DNA of 64,000 nucleotides from Parapedobacter tibetensis (GCF_024704835.1 NZ_JAMXBE010000013.1:116802-180801), one strand, 5' to 3'; positions 1 to 7,283 are shown, counted from the stretch's first letter. Notes: generated by a model from the sequence alone, not told the origin. Numbers and translations: made by a program.

Positions 1-423
1 ATAGATAAGAATAATTTTAAAAGACTTATTGGAGCTTGGAAAACTCGAGGTGATATAAAGTCTGGTCAGGACAACCTGAAATTAATTGGTATTGACAGTT
101 ACGAATTGATACTTGACGGAAACTATATATTGCATAAGGCAGACGTTCAGATGGGTAATGAAAGAAGTGAAACTTTAGAAATTATTCAATTGGATAACTC
201 AATTGACAAAGCAAAAATGCAATACTTCAACACAAAAGGTGAAGATGGCATAATGAAAAGTTCTATAATCAACAATGAATTCAAGATTGAAGGAAAAGGT
301 TTAACGTTTAATGGAACAATCAATGATGAAAACACAAAGATTATAGGTAAATGGTACATTCAGACAGAAAATGATAAATGGACTGACTTTATTGACCTAA
401 CCCTTGAAAAACAAAAAAGTTAA
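1..423 (+). CDS. Lipocalin-like protein, C-terminal part (5' end outside window)
   Basis: The frame is open from base 1 to the TAA at 421-423, so this is the last 140 residues of a gene that begins before the window. The first in-frame ATG (106) lies inside the conserved part and is unlikely to be the true start. The visible part opens with a G-A-W-K segment and continues as alternating short beta strands (YELILDGNYILH, IIGKWYI), the pattern of DUF1579/lipocalin-like small barrels. No catalytic motif is visible and no ligand can be named. It is AT-rich like the cassette-type genes that follow and lies 52 bp upstream of the next gene. Confidence 0.55.
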   Translation: MDKNNFKRLIGAWKTRGDIKSGQDNLKLIGIDSYELILDGNYILHKADVQMGNERSETLEIIQLDNSIDKAKMQYFNTKGEDGIMKSSIINNEFKIEGKGLTFNGTINDENTKIIGKWYIQTENDKWTDFIDLTLEKQKS

Positions 424-475
424 TGCTATCAAAAGCAGTTCTAGGGACAAATCATATATAAACGAGATCAACCTA

Positions 476-1306
476 ATGAAAAACGAAAGTACTCAAACAG
501 AAATTGAAGCCCATATTCGAAAATTAATTGACCAACAAATCAGGGCAGTTTGTGATAAGAATATTGATCAGGCTTTGAACAATTATGATAAGGATGTCCT
601 ATCATTCGATGTAGTAGACCCGTTACAATTTATAGGAATAGATGCAATAAGAAAAAGATTAGAAGAGTGGTTCTCAACGTTTCAAGGCCCTATCGAAAAT
701 GAGATTAACGATCTCAAAATAGAATTATCTGGAAATGTAGCTTTCTGTTCCAGGCTAAACCATGTGAACGCAGTCAAGGTTGATGGTGGGAAATTAGACA
801 TGTGGTGGCGTGAAACAACTTGTTTTAAGAAAATGGATGGTCGTTGGATGATTACGCATGTGCATAGCTCAGTACCATTTAATACTCAAAATGGTAAAGC
901 TTCTACTGCTCTCAAGCCGTCTACTACATTGGAAGATATCTCCATCACAAACAGGGAAGAAAAAAAAGTATCACTGCTTATTAAAAAGTATTTTGCTGCT
1001 TATGAGTCAAATGACAGGAAGGCAATTGGCGAACTATTGAGTGAGGATTTTAGGTTTAGCAGCCCTGACGACCCTGATATTGATAAGGCAACCTATTTCA
1101 AGAAGTGCTGGCCATTTAGTGAAAAGGCTAAATTTTACAAAATCGAAAGACTTATTGAGGAAGATGATGAAGCTTTTGTTCAATATGAATGTGAAACGAT
1201 TAGAGGAAATAAGTTTAAGAACACGGAACTCTTTAAAATAAAAGCAAGCAAAATAAAAAAAGTAGAGGTTTACTATGGTTCTCTGCCAAATGGAATTTCA
1301 GAATAG
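476..1306 (+). CDS. Tandem SnoaL/NTF2-like domain protein
   Basis: The protein has about 276 residues and two NTF2-like domains. The first (about residues 10-130) has the SnoaL_3 pattern, with helices, then DVVDPLQFIG, then W-x-x-T-x-x-F-K-K and DGRWMITHVHSS. The second (about 155-270) is shorter and starts KYFAAYESNDRKAIGELLS. Such domains bind small hydrophobic molecules or act as ketosteroid-isomerase-like enzymes, and no substrate can be named here. I chose the ATG at 476 because it precedes the first conserved helix. The upstream TTG at 404 would overlap the previous gene and add a low-complexity leader. The gene is followed directly by a half cassette-site sequence at 1350, so it is probably cassette cargo. 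Confidence 0.7.
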   Translation: MKNESTQTEIEAHIRKLIDQQIRAVCDKNIDQALNNYDKDVLSFDVVDPLQFIGIDAIRKRLEEWFSTFQGPIENEINDLKIELSGNVAFCSRLNHVNAVKVDGGKLDMWWRETTCFKKMDGRWMITHVHSSVPFNTQNGKASTALKPSTTLEDISITNREEKKVSLLIKKYFAAYESNDRKAIGELLSEDFRFSSPDDPDIDKATYFKKCWPFSEKAKFYKIERLIEEDDEAFVQYECETIRGNKFKNTELFKIKASKIKKVEVYYGSLPNGISE

Positions 1307-1349
1307 AAAAGGCTTCAGTATAGATGAAAACTTAATCTACATGAGAAGA

Positions 1350-1366
1350 AACAACGAACCGCTAAC
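1350..1366 (+). repeat. Left arm of an attC-like site, truncated
   Basis: The sequence AACAACGAACCGCTAAC recurs at 12783 as the 5' arm of a complete attC-like hairpin and, with two changes, at 4349. Here the rest of the hairpin is missing. The sequence passes straight into the body of a LysR-type gene on the other strand, so this looks like a recombination or deletion junction at the CTAAC box. Confidence 0.5.
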
Positions 1367-1548
1367 AACACCTCTGTGAGGAGTATTCGTTTGCCAATTC
1401 GGTTAAACAATGGCACATCTAATTCATTTTCAAGCTGCTTAATTTGCTGCGATAGTGTACTCTGGCTGACATTCAAAATCTTCGCAGCTTCGGTAAAATT
1501 TAATAATTCCTTTGCCTTAAGGAAGTATTTAATCTGTCTCAGCTCCAT
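1367..1548 (-). pseudogene. LysR-family regulator, N-terminal fragment
   Basis: The first 58 codons encode a clear LysR winged-HTH: [12 protein letters not shown], then [18 protein letters not shown], then [10 protein letters not shown] and RILLTE. After this the normal linker and the whole effector-binding domain (about 230 residues in the family) are missing. The frame runs into foreign sequence and stops at 1315. The break coincides with the truncated attC-like arm at 1350-1366. The remaining DNA-binding domain lacks the dimerisation part, so the gene is almost certainly dead. Confidence 0.75.
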
Positions 1549-1597
1549 ATTTCTAAATCGGTTTTATCGATTGTTTTCATCGAAAAATAACGTTTTG

Positions 1598-1620
1598 CAA
1601 ATATAGAATTTGTCGCGACA
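1598..1620 (-). promoter_or_regulatory. Probable promoter and operator of the truncated LysR gene
   Basis: Read on the minus strand there is a perfect Bacteroidota -7 box, TATATTTG (1598-1605), 49 bp before the LysR start codon. Just upstream lies the 10-bp palindrome TGTCGCGACA (1611-1620), a plausible autoregulatory operator. No good -33 TTTG is visible at the expected spacing. Confidence 0.4.
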
Positions 1621-1905
1621 TTTGTGGTATAAGACTTTTAACTGAAAATTTTATCCGGATATACGGATGCTGTCCTGCAAAGCCACGGGTACATTCACCG
1701 GCAGGTATTCCGAAGCGGTGATACCGAGTGCCATCGGGAACATCATGATACTACGCGTTGAAACGTATATATACCCAATGGGGTCGCTTTCTGGATTTGT
1801 TACCACGTTTCTGAATTGTGCCATGGAATGCGATCTATCCTTTACTACCTTAGACCCGTTGTACAACAAAAACAAGTTTTATTTACGTATTAAAATCAGA
1901 AAATC
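1621..1905. other. No convincing gene
   Basis: This 285-bp stretch is open on both strands for 70-80 codons, but neither reading matches a family I recognise. The minus reading (1651-1875) contains DPIGYIYVSTRS and could be a fragment of a Bacteroidota lipoprotein. I do not support a gene here. The AT-rich last 40 bp form the leader of the small peptide gene that follows. Confidence 0.4.
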
Positions 1906-2046
1906 ATGAATTTAGAACATTTGAATGTAGCGGAGCTCAGCTCCGAGGAATTGGTTGAAACAACTGGCGGCCGTTACATCATGCCTTTCACTGACAAAGA
2001 TGTTTGGGACGAAGTCTTTGTGGTGAGAAATCCGGATTTTTACTAA
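1906..2046 (+). CDS. Putative RiPP/bacteriocin precursor with double-glycine leader (46 aa)
   Basis: The 46-residue product starts MNLEHLNVAELSSEELVETT, followed by GG at residues 21-22. This is the class of leader (hydrophobic residues, EL, S/T-EE, then GG) that C39-peptidase transporters cleave in Bacteroidota natural-product and bacteriocin precursors. The predicted 24-residue core is RYIMPF then TDKDVWDEVFVV then RNPDFY. It is acidic and aromatic and has no Cys. A strong terminator follows at 2066-2095, so it is a complete monocistronic unit. No maturation enzyme or transporter is visible nearby, and an IS1595 element lies 172 bp downstream. It is an orphan precursor or what is left of a cluster. 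Confidence 0.6.
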   Translation: MNLEHLNVAELSSEELVETTGGRYIMPFTDKDVWDEVFVVRNPDFY

Positions 2047-2065
2047 CGTTTTAGCACAATGATTC

Positions 2066-2095
2066 AGGTGCGGGTATTGCCCGCACCTTTTTTTT
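2066..2095 (+). terminator. Rho-independent terminator of the peptide gene
   Basis: Stem GGTGCGGG / CCCGCACC (2067-2074 with 2080-2087) has a 5-nt loop and is followed by eight T residues (2088-2095). It starts 20 bp after the peptide stop codon. Confidence 0.85.
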
Positions 2096-2217
2096 GAAAT
2101 GCTTTTCTTTACGCGTTGCTTTGTCAGGCCATGCACTCACGCGCTGTGAGTTCCTGTACATCCAATTTTTGTAAATCCATTGTTTAAAAATTTAAAGATT
2201 AAAAATGATTTTATTCT

Positions 2218-3032
2218 CCGTAAACGCACCTAATATTTTTAGTATATTAGCGAGGTAAAAGAAGAGACGATGAATATATTCAGTTTTAGAGCCCATTTCG
2301 GCACGGAGGACGATTGCCGGCTTCATTTCAAGGAGCAGCGGGACAAGGAGGGCGTCACCTGCAAGAAATGCGGGGGCAGCTCTCATTATTGGCTACAGAA
2401 GAAATGGAGCTACGAATGCAAGTCGTGTCATTTCCGCACCTCGCTGCGCAGCGGGACGATCATGGAGAGTTCCAAGCTACCTTTTTTGGTGTGGTACAAG
2501 ACGATGTTCCTGATGAGCTGCACGAAGAAGGGTTTTTCAACCAACGAGTTGCAGAAACAGCTGGGTATGAAGCGTTACGAACCGGTATGGGCGATGGTTC
2601 ACAAACTCCGCAAGGCGATGGGCAACCGGGACGCGAAGTATACCCTGGAGGGGATGGTGGAGCTGGACGAGGGTTATTTTTCAGTAGCCAGCAAAGAAAT
2701 AGAACGGGGCAAGGGGACACGCGGCCGGGGAGCCGAGGGCAAGCAGAATGTGGCCGTGATGGCTGAAAGCACCTCCTACGTTGATATCTCCCATCTGGTG
2801 GAGTTACACGTTACCGAGAAATCGGACGCCAAAACCACCAAAGAAACCCTGAAGTGGGTGCATATCGCCATCAGCAATGCCAAAAGGACGTTATTGGGCA
2901 ATTACCATAAAATCAAAAGGAAATACCTCCAGCTGTACCTCAACGAGTTCATTTACAAACTGAACAGAAGGTATTTCGGGGACAAACTATTTGATAGGCT
3001 GGTCATTGCGAATATAACAGGTGCGTAAACGG
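2218..3032 (+). mobile_element. IS1595-family insertion sequence, internally deleted
   Basis: The ends carry inverted repeats: CCGTAAACGCACC at 2218-2230, and GGTGCGTAAACGG at 3020-3032 as its exact reverse complement. The element is about 815 bp and encodes one transposase. The stop codon of the transposase lies inside the right repeat. ATTTTATT occurs on both sides (2208-2215, 3043-3050) but at unequal distances from the repeats, so I do not call it a target duplication. Confidence 0.75.
2270..3028 (+). CDS. IS1595-family (ISXO2-like) transposase with internal in-frame deletion
   Basis: The N-terminus has the family zinc ribbon (CKKCGG about residue 25, CKSCHFR about 50) and the Zn-ribbon/HTH region, then ELDEGYF with the first catalytic Asp. 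The text then jumps from VAVMAEST directly to SYVDIS and on to WVHIAISNAKR and LYLNEF. From memory of this family, a segment of roughly 50 residues ending in the second catalytic Asp (of the type FSDKSTSY) should sit at this jump. The 252-residue length, against about 300 usual, fits. The deletion is in frame and may have used the repeated S-T-S. The transposase is therefore probably inactive. Confidence 0.8.
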   Translation: MNIFSFRAHFGTEDDCRLHFKEQRDKEGVTCKKCGGSSHYWLQKKWSYECKSCHFRTSLRSGTIMESSKLPFLVWYKTMFLMSCTKKGFSTNELQKQLGMKRYEPVWAMVHKLRKAMGNRDAKYTLEGMVELDEGYFSVASKEIERGKGTRGRGAEGKQNVAVMAESTSYVDISHLVELHVTEKSDAKTTKETLKWVHIAISNAKRTLLGNYHKIKRKYLQLYLNEFIYKLNRRYFGDKLFDRLVIANITGA

Positions 3033-3080
3033 ATAATCAGAAATTTTATTACTTAAATTCCATTACTAAAAAAATCAATC

Positions 3081-3509
3081 ATGAAAATTAAACTCATTCT
3101 ATCGGTTTTACTTCTGATTACATGTCTGGCAGGATTTAGTCAAGAAAAGCAATCTGGCAAAACTAAAAAGAACAGTTCGGTAGTGTTAGAAAAAGGATTA
3201 ATTAAAGTGTCCATCATGTACCCGTTTGCAGAAGGCAAGACCTTTGATATGGAGTATTATGAAACCAAGCACATGCCTATGGTAGCAGGGTTTTTAGGAT
3301 CAAATTTGGTAAAATACACCATTGAAAAAGGCTTTGCCAGCGGTATTCCTAACACGCCATTGCCATTTATGGCTATTGGCTCCTTCTATGTAAAAGACCT
3401 GGGCGACTATCAGGCAGCTATCGGACCAAATAGAGATGCCATAAGATCAGATTTCCCTAATTACACTAATATTAGTCCTGTCATCTTTGTTAGTGAGATT
3501 ATTAGGTGA
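3081..3509 (+). CDS. EthD-family protein with signal peptide
   Basis: The 142-residue protein has a Sec signal peptide (residues 1-20, ending LAGFSQ) and then an EthD/ferredoxin-like domain. The visible family features are IKVSIMYPFAEGKTFDMEYY, then ETKHMPMV with the conserved K-H-M-P, and IGSFYVKD. EthD proteins (TIGR02118) are small alpha+beta barrels first seen in ethyl-tert-butyl-ether degradation, and their reaction is mostly unknown. A periplasmic or secreted form is common in Bacteroidota. The gene starts 48 bp after the IS1595 right end. No operon partner is present. Confidence 0.75.
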   Translation: MKIKLILSVLLLITCLAGFSQEKQSGKTKKNSSVVLEKGLIKVSIMYPFAEGKTFDMEYYETKHMPMVAGFLGSNLVKYTIEKGFASGIPNTPLPFMAIGSFYVKDLGDYQAAIGPNRDAIRSDFPNYTNISPVIFVSEIIR

Positions 3510-3571
3510 CGCTACAACTCATGATTACTTTTATCCCTTTACTATCTGGCAAAAAAAATATTTGCTGTAAC

Positions 3572-3727
3572 CGGCCGGCTGCCAACACAATGCATAAGCA
3601 ATGGCGGGTTTTGGTTTAAGGTCAACGTGTTATCTTTCAAAATACGTTTTTGTAACGGGGACAGTGGCACACATCTTGCACCCGCCACTGCTCATGCACC
3701 AACGTTAGCGGTCATTGTAGAGCGACT
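3572..3727 (+). repeat. attC-like recombination site (complete hairpin)
   Basis: Long arms GCATAAGCAATGGCGGGT (3592-3609) and ACCCGCCACTGCTCATGC (3680-3697) pair over 18 bp with only two G-T wobbles around a 70-nt loop. Outside them lie CCAAC (left) and CAACGTTAGCGG (right, 3702-3713). This is the AAC...GTT core layout of integron attC sites, although the core differs from the classic GTTRRRY. After GTTAGCG the next bases match the start of the unit at 10759 almost perfectly. The site lies just upstream of the LOG-family gene. Confidence 0.6.
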
Positions 3728-3760
3728 GTAAAACAGTAAAAACGTTAAGACAAGAAAAAT

Positions 3761-4342
3761 ATGAAAAGAGTGACAGTGTTTTGTGGTTCAAGTTTTGGGA
3801 CAGATGACATTTATAAATCACAAGCGACTTTACTTGGACAAACATTAGCTAAACAAAACATTGAATTAGTTTATGGAGGTGCAAACGTAGGACTTATGGG
3901 TGCAGTTGCAGACGGAGTTTTGAGCGAAAGTGGAAAAGTTATTGGCGTATTGCCTAACTTTTTAAAATCAAAAGAAATTGCCCACGAACAATTAACCGAA
4001 TTAATCTTGGTTGACAGTATGCACGAAAGAAAAACCAAAATGAATGAACTCTGTGACGGAGTAATTGCACTGCCAGGTAGTTTTGGGACATTAGAAGAAT
4101 TTTTTGAAATGCTAACTTGGGCTCAACTTGGACTTCATAAGAAGCCAATTGCAATTTTAAACATTGACGGTTTTTATGACTCTTTAAATGACTTGATACA
4201 GACAATGGTTAATAAAGGGTTTTTAAAGGAAGTAAATCAGCAAATGCTTTTAGTCAGTGATAATATTGATGAACTTCTTGACAAAATGAAAAATTATGTA
4301 GCACCGACAGTTGGAAAATGGATTACCAAAGAAACAGTTTGA
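3761..4342 (+). CDS. LOG-family protein (TIGR00730), cytokinin-type phosphoribohydrolase
   Basis: The 193-residue Rossmann protein has VFCGSSFGTDDIY at the start, VYGGANVGLMGAVADG about residue 45, SMHERKTKMNELCDG about 95, and the active-site region LPGSFGTLEEFFEMLTWAQLG about 110. Family members cleave nucleoside 5'-monophosphates (AMP or cytokinin ribotides) to base and ribose 5-phosphate. The catalytic Arg/Glu pair appears to be present. The signature normally reads PGGxGTxxE, and here the second Gly is Ser. The gene is AT-rich and lies between a complete attC-like site (3572) and a truncated one (4349), so it is the clearest single-gene cassette in the window. Confidence 0.85.
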   Translation: MKRVTVFCGSSFGTDDIYKSQATLLGQTLAKQNIELVYGGANVGLMGAVADGVLSESGKVIGVLPNFLKSKEIAHEQLTELILVDSMHERKTKMNELCDGVIALPGSFGTLEEFFEMLTWAQLGLHKKPIAILNIDGFYDSLNDLIQTMVNKGFLKEVNQQMLLVSDNIDELLDKMKNYVAPTVGKWITKETV

Positions 4343-4348
4343 CGGAAA

Positions 4349-4365
4349 AACAACGAACCACTAAT
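4349..4365 (+). repeat. Left arm of an attC-like site, truncated
   Basis: AACAACGAACCACTAAT differs at two positions from the arms at 1350 and 12783. The hairpin is missing, and its last two bases form part of the start codon of the next gene. Confidence 0.45.
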
Positions 4366-4753
4366 GCAGATACTTGGTTACATATTGTTGACAATACATT
4401 TTCTTTTGTTCTTTTGGGCAGTAGGGGGTTTCATAGAAATGATTTTTGATAATGTGCCTTGGAAGCCTTTTACCAATCCCGAATTTCCGTTTTGGGTATT
4501 GGTTATTCATTGGGGTTCTGTGCTGTTTGCTTCTGTAAGTTTCATTTACGGATATTTAGCACATTGGAATAAAACACCACAAATTATGACTATTGCTTAC
4601 GGACTTATGGCATTGGTCTGTATCATTGAAACCTTTGGCTATATGACAAGCAAAACGAAATATATAGCAATGGGAGCAGAGTTTATGGCTTATATTATCA
4701 TTCTGTTTCTCTTGTTTAAGAGCAGTTACTTTATTAATCACTTTGGAAATTGA
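4364..4753 (+). CDS. Small four-helix membrane protein, function unknown
   Basis: The 129-residue product has four predicted membrane helices (about residues 3-25, 43-65, 72-93 and 101-123) separated by short loops, with no signal peptide and no catalytic motif. I do not recognise a family with certainty. The general shape resembles DUF4345-like or DoxX-like four-helix proteins. The start codon overlaps the truncated cassette arm at 4349, and the gene lies 21 bp after the LOG gene. It may therefore be a second cassette fused onto the LOG cassette. Confidence 0.6.
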   Translation: MQILGYILLTIHFLLFFWAVGGFIEMIFDNVPWKPFTNPEFPFWVLVIHWGSVLFASVSFIYGYLAHWNKTPQIMTIAYGLMALVCIIETFGYMTSKTKYIAMGAEFMAYIIILFLLFKSSYFINHFGN

Positions 4754-4826
4754 ATAGTTCCTGCTTCTAAATCGCCACCTTCGCCAATCCCTAAACCATT
4801 GTATGCCATTTTAGAACGACACTGCA

Positions 4827-5570
4827 ATGAAATACAGAGAGATTAAACCGAATGGATTTTTGAACAACTTTGTGCAGTGTTTTTGGTATTACGAAACAAC
4901 TGACACCGAAGTTCAGCACACTATTTTGCCAGACGGTTATTTTGACATAATTGCAGAATTTGAAAACGAGAAATTGACAACTGTTAAGCTCACAGGAATT
5001 TGGACGAAACCGAAAGACATAAAAATCCCGAAAAACACAACATTCCTTGCTATAAGGTTCAAACTTTTAGCGATTGAATACCTGTTCAAAAAAGAGATTA
5101 AATCCATTTTAGACACTACCGTAAACTTGCATTTTACATTTTGGAACCTTGACACATATAAATGTGATGAGTTTGAAAAGTTTGTTACTGACACTTCTAA
5201 TGAATTGGACGCTTCAATAAAACATTTAAGTGAAATAGACAGCAGGAAATTAAATCTTTTTGAAATCGTTTATCAGCAAAAAACAAAAACTGTGTCGGAG
5301 CTTTCAAACCAAATTTTTTGGAGCAGTAGACAAATTAACAGATACTTTAATTCGCAGTTTGGTATTACACTAAAAGAGTTTCTGAAAATTGTTCGTTGCA
5401 ACGCTACTTATGAAGAAATTTCAAACGGCAACCTAAGTCCTCAATCCGATTTTTTTGACCAAGCACATTTCATCAAAGAAATAAAGAAATACACAGGAGT
5501 AACACCAAAAGAATTAAACAAAAATAAAAACGACCGATTTTTACAATTATCAAAGTTGGAAGAAAGGTAA
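4827..5570 (+). CDS. AraC-family transcriptional regulator (DUF6597-type N-terminus)
   Basis: The 247-residue protein has an N-terminal sensor of the DUF6597 type (KPNGFLNNFVQCFWYYE, then ILPDGYFDIIAEF), as is common in Bacteroidota. A C-terminal AraC double-HTH (about residues 145-235) follows, with VSELSNQIFWSSRQINRYF and FFDQAHFIKEIKKYTGVTP. It probably responds to a small ligand or stress and controls neighbouring genes. The VOC-family gene starts 29 bp downstream, so the two are probably one unit. A paralogue with the same architecture is at 6477, and another is at 45355. Confidence 0.85.
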   Translation: MKYREIKPNGFLNNFVQCFWYYETTDTEVQHTILPDGYFDIIAEFENEKLTTVKLTGIWTKPKDIKIPKNTTFLAIRFKLLAIEYLFKKEIKSILDTTVNLHFTFWNLDTYKCDEFEKFVTDTSNELDASIKHLSEIDSRKLNLFEIVYQQKTKTVSELSNQIFWSSRQINRYFNSQFGITLKEFLKIVRCNATYEEISNGNLSPQSDFFDQAHFIKEIKKYTGVTPKELNKNKNDRFLQLSKLEER

Positions 5571-5599
5571 TTTTGAGTCATAATTTAAATTTCATCAAA

Positions 5600-6022
5600 A
5601 TGAAGATAAGCAAACTTTCGCCCAATTTTGAAGTAAGCGACATACGGAAAACTGTTGCCTTTTATACCGAACACTTCGGTTTTAAGCTAATTATGGCTGT
5701 TTCTGAAAGTCAATACGGTATTGACCAAACTTTTGCAGAAAATAAAGAATACGTTTACGCAATGATGCAGAAAGACAATGTTGAATTTATGTTTCAACGA
5801 ACCGATACTTTTAAGAACGATGTTGTTTTTTCAAAAGATTTATCTATTGGAGCAACAGTTTCATTCTATATGGACATAGAAGGGATAAAAGAATTTCACC
5901 AAAAACTGAAAAACAAAAACCTTCAAATTACTGAATTGAAAACAACTTGGTATGGTATGCAAGAGTTTTATGCAAAAGACCTTAATGGCTACATACTTGG
6001 ATTTGCCGAAAAAGCTGAATAA
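5600..6022 (+). CDS. VOC-family (glyoxalase/bleomycin-resistance fold) protein
   Basis: The 140-residue protein has the two-module VOC pattern. The first half has NFEVSDIRKTVAFYTEHFGF. The second has IEGIKEFHQKLKN, then MQEFYAKDLNGYILGFAE, which carries the conserved F-x-x-D-x-x-G-x-x-L/I-x-F. VOC proteins bind metals or sequester antibiotics. The substrate here is unknown. I start at the ATG at 5600, because an earlier TTG (5573) adds only a non-conserved leader. It lies 29 bp after the AraC gene and is probably co-transcribed with it. Confidence 0.8.
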   Translation: MKISKLSPNFEVSDIRKTVAFYTEHFGFKLIMAVSESQYGIDQTFAENKEYVYAMMQKDNVEFMFQRTDTFKNDVVFSKDLSIGATVSFYMDIEGIKEFHQKLKNKNLQITELKTTWYGMQEFYAKDLNGYILGFAEKAE

Positions 6023-6144
6023 TAATGAATATCGAAGAATAAGAAAACTTTGCTGTCTGATACGCGTGCCGCCACCTTCTCCAGCAATATGTGGTGTCTC
6101 ATCGTATCGAAGTAAGACAATCAACCGGAAAAACAATTTGGCCT

Positions 6145-6276
6145 TGACTGATTTTATTTGATTGATTTTGTCGCGGTCGTATTCAAATGCTATCCAGATT
6201 ATGGCTGCACCGCGGTGTTCTCCCATGGATAACCTGAACCCATTCCAGACATTGTTGCTTTCACTTCGTATTCCGA
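6145..6276 (-). pseudogene. Tyrosine recombinase (integrase), N-terminal remnant
   Basis: Read on the minus strand from 6276, the frame encodes FGIRSESNNVWNGFRLS and then GEHRGAAIIWIAFEYDRDK followed by INQIKSVKAK. Bacteroidota XerC/D-like integrases start this way: an H-R-G, I-x-I-x-F-x-Y, I-x-x-I-K-x-V block that should continue into G-A-x-W-S-x-x-x-K-C-W-Y-V. Here similarity stops after K-A-K (about 6145). No SAM-like or catalytic (R-K-H-R-Y) part follows. The 5' end abuts the 161-bp repeat at 6277, whose minus-strand -7 box points into it. A diverging integrase next to the first cassette is the layout of an integron. The assignment is by eye and could be wrong. Confidence 0.5.
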
Positions 6277-6437
6277 ATAATTATTTTCAAAACAAATATA
6301 AAAAGTTATTCAAAATACGAAATAAAAAAGCGGCTTTGTTGTGAGCTTTTTGTGCTGATTTATAATGATATAAGCTGTTCTCACTAGAATGCTTTAAATT
6401 CATGTCGATACTGGAATGTTTCATATATTTGGGAGTT
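6277..6437. repeat. 161-bp repeat, copy A: candidate attI/promoter region
   Basis: It aligns without gaps to 10601-10761, with 11 mismatches by my count (about 93% identity). It has outward -7 boxes at both ends: TATATTTG at 6424-6431 on plus, and its complement CAAATATA at 6293-6300 on minus. The similarity stops exactly at GGGAGTT (6431-6437). The downstream sequence then differs between copies: TTGTAAGC here, TTAGCGATC in copy B. The left flank is the integrase remnant. It could equally be a short non-autonomous element. Confidence 0.75.
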
Positions 6438-6476
6438 GTAAGCAATTTCACGAAACCGCACAGACAAAACGATAAA

Positions 6477-7241
6477 ATGAAATTTGACAAGCATTTTCCG
6501 ACAAAAAGACTAAAACCCTACATCAAATATTTTGTAGTGTCGGAGAATGAATCGGAAAACGAATACAAAGTTTATCCGTCTTCGAGATTAGTTATAGGAT
6601 TTCAGTATAAAGGACAACTTACTACAATTAAAAACAACACCTTCAACAAGCTAACATCCGCAGGTATTACAGGGATTTCTGACAGCTACAAAATCTTCAA
6701 AAGTTCAGAAAATATTGGTACTGTTTTGGTTTACTTTACCGAAATTGGATTTACACATTTTACTTCACATCCTGCCAATGAATTGTTTAATCTAAGTCTA
6801 TCGCTTGAGAATATTTTTGAAAAGAATGCAGTACGCGAAGTGGAAGAAAAATTAGCTTATGCCACTTCTGACAAACAACGTATAAAAATTGTTGAGCATT
6901 TTTTTCTATCTCAACTAAAAGACATTCAAGCTGACAAACTGATTGTTGAAGCCATTAAAATCATTTACCAAAGCAAAGGAACTGTCCGCATAAAAGAACT
7001 GAACGAAAAATTGTTTATCAGCCAAAGCCCGTTGGAAAAACGCTTTCGAAAAGTGGTTGGAACAACACCTAAAAAATTTGCTTCAATTGTCCGTTTCAAC
7101 ACTGTTCTTGACAACCTAAACGAAACAAAATCGCTTACTGAAATCTGCTACGAAAACAACTTCTTCGACCAAGCTCATTTCATTAAAGACTTTAAACAGT
7201 TTACTGGAAACACTCCCGAAAACTTTAAACGCTTCTTGTAG
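6477..7241 (+). CDS. AraC-family transcriptional regulator (DUF6597-type N-terminus)
   Basis: The 254-residue protein begins MKFDKHFPTKRLKPYIKYF, the usual start of this AraC group. I therefore reject the in-frame ATG at 6402, which lies inside the 161-bp repeat. The N-terminal sensor covers about residues 1-140. The C-terminal HTH pair has VRIKELNEKLFISQSPLEKRF and NNFFDQAHFIKDFKQFTGNTP. It is the first gene downstream of repeat copy A, whose -7 box at 6424 could drive it. A lipoprotein gene with an operator-like inverted repeat follows and may be its target. Confidence 0.85.
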   Translation: MKFDKHFPTKRLKPYIKYFVVSENESENEYKVYPSSRLVIGFQYKGQLTTIKNNTFNKLTSAGITGISDSYKIFKSSENIGTVLVYFTEIGFTHFTSHPANELFNLSLSLENIFEKNAVREVEEKLAYATSDKQRIKIVEHFFLSQLKDIQADKLIVEAIKIIYQSKGTVRIKELNEKLFISQSPLEKRFRKVVGTTPKKFASIVRFNTVLDNLNETKSLTEICYENNFFDQAHFIKDFKQFTGNTPENFKRFL

Positions 7242-7283
7242 AAAAACGATTTTTTACAATTACAGGTTTTTTTGTCATCGCAC

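Noticed and set aside
1651-1875. Minus-strand frame of 74 codons before the peptide gene
   Set aside because: The opposite strand is equally open, and no motif, signal peptide or ribosome site supports it.
2314-2766. 150-codon plus-strand frame inside the IS1595 transposase gene
   Set aside because: It is a shadow of the transposase frame in GC-rich DNA; it has no family resemblance and no start context.
2208-3050. ATTTTATT on both sides of the IS1595 element as a target duplication
   Set aside because: It lies 2 bp from the left repeat but 10 bp from the right repeat. A true duplication would be equally placed, and the region is AT-rich, so chance is likely.
3572-3727. Simple transcription terminator reading of the hairpin
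   Set aside because: The arms are 18 bp with a 70-nt centre and no T tract, and parts of the sequence recur at other gene borders, which terminators would not show.
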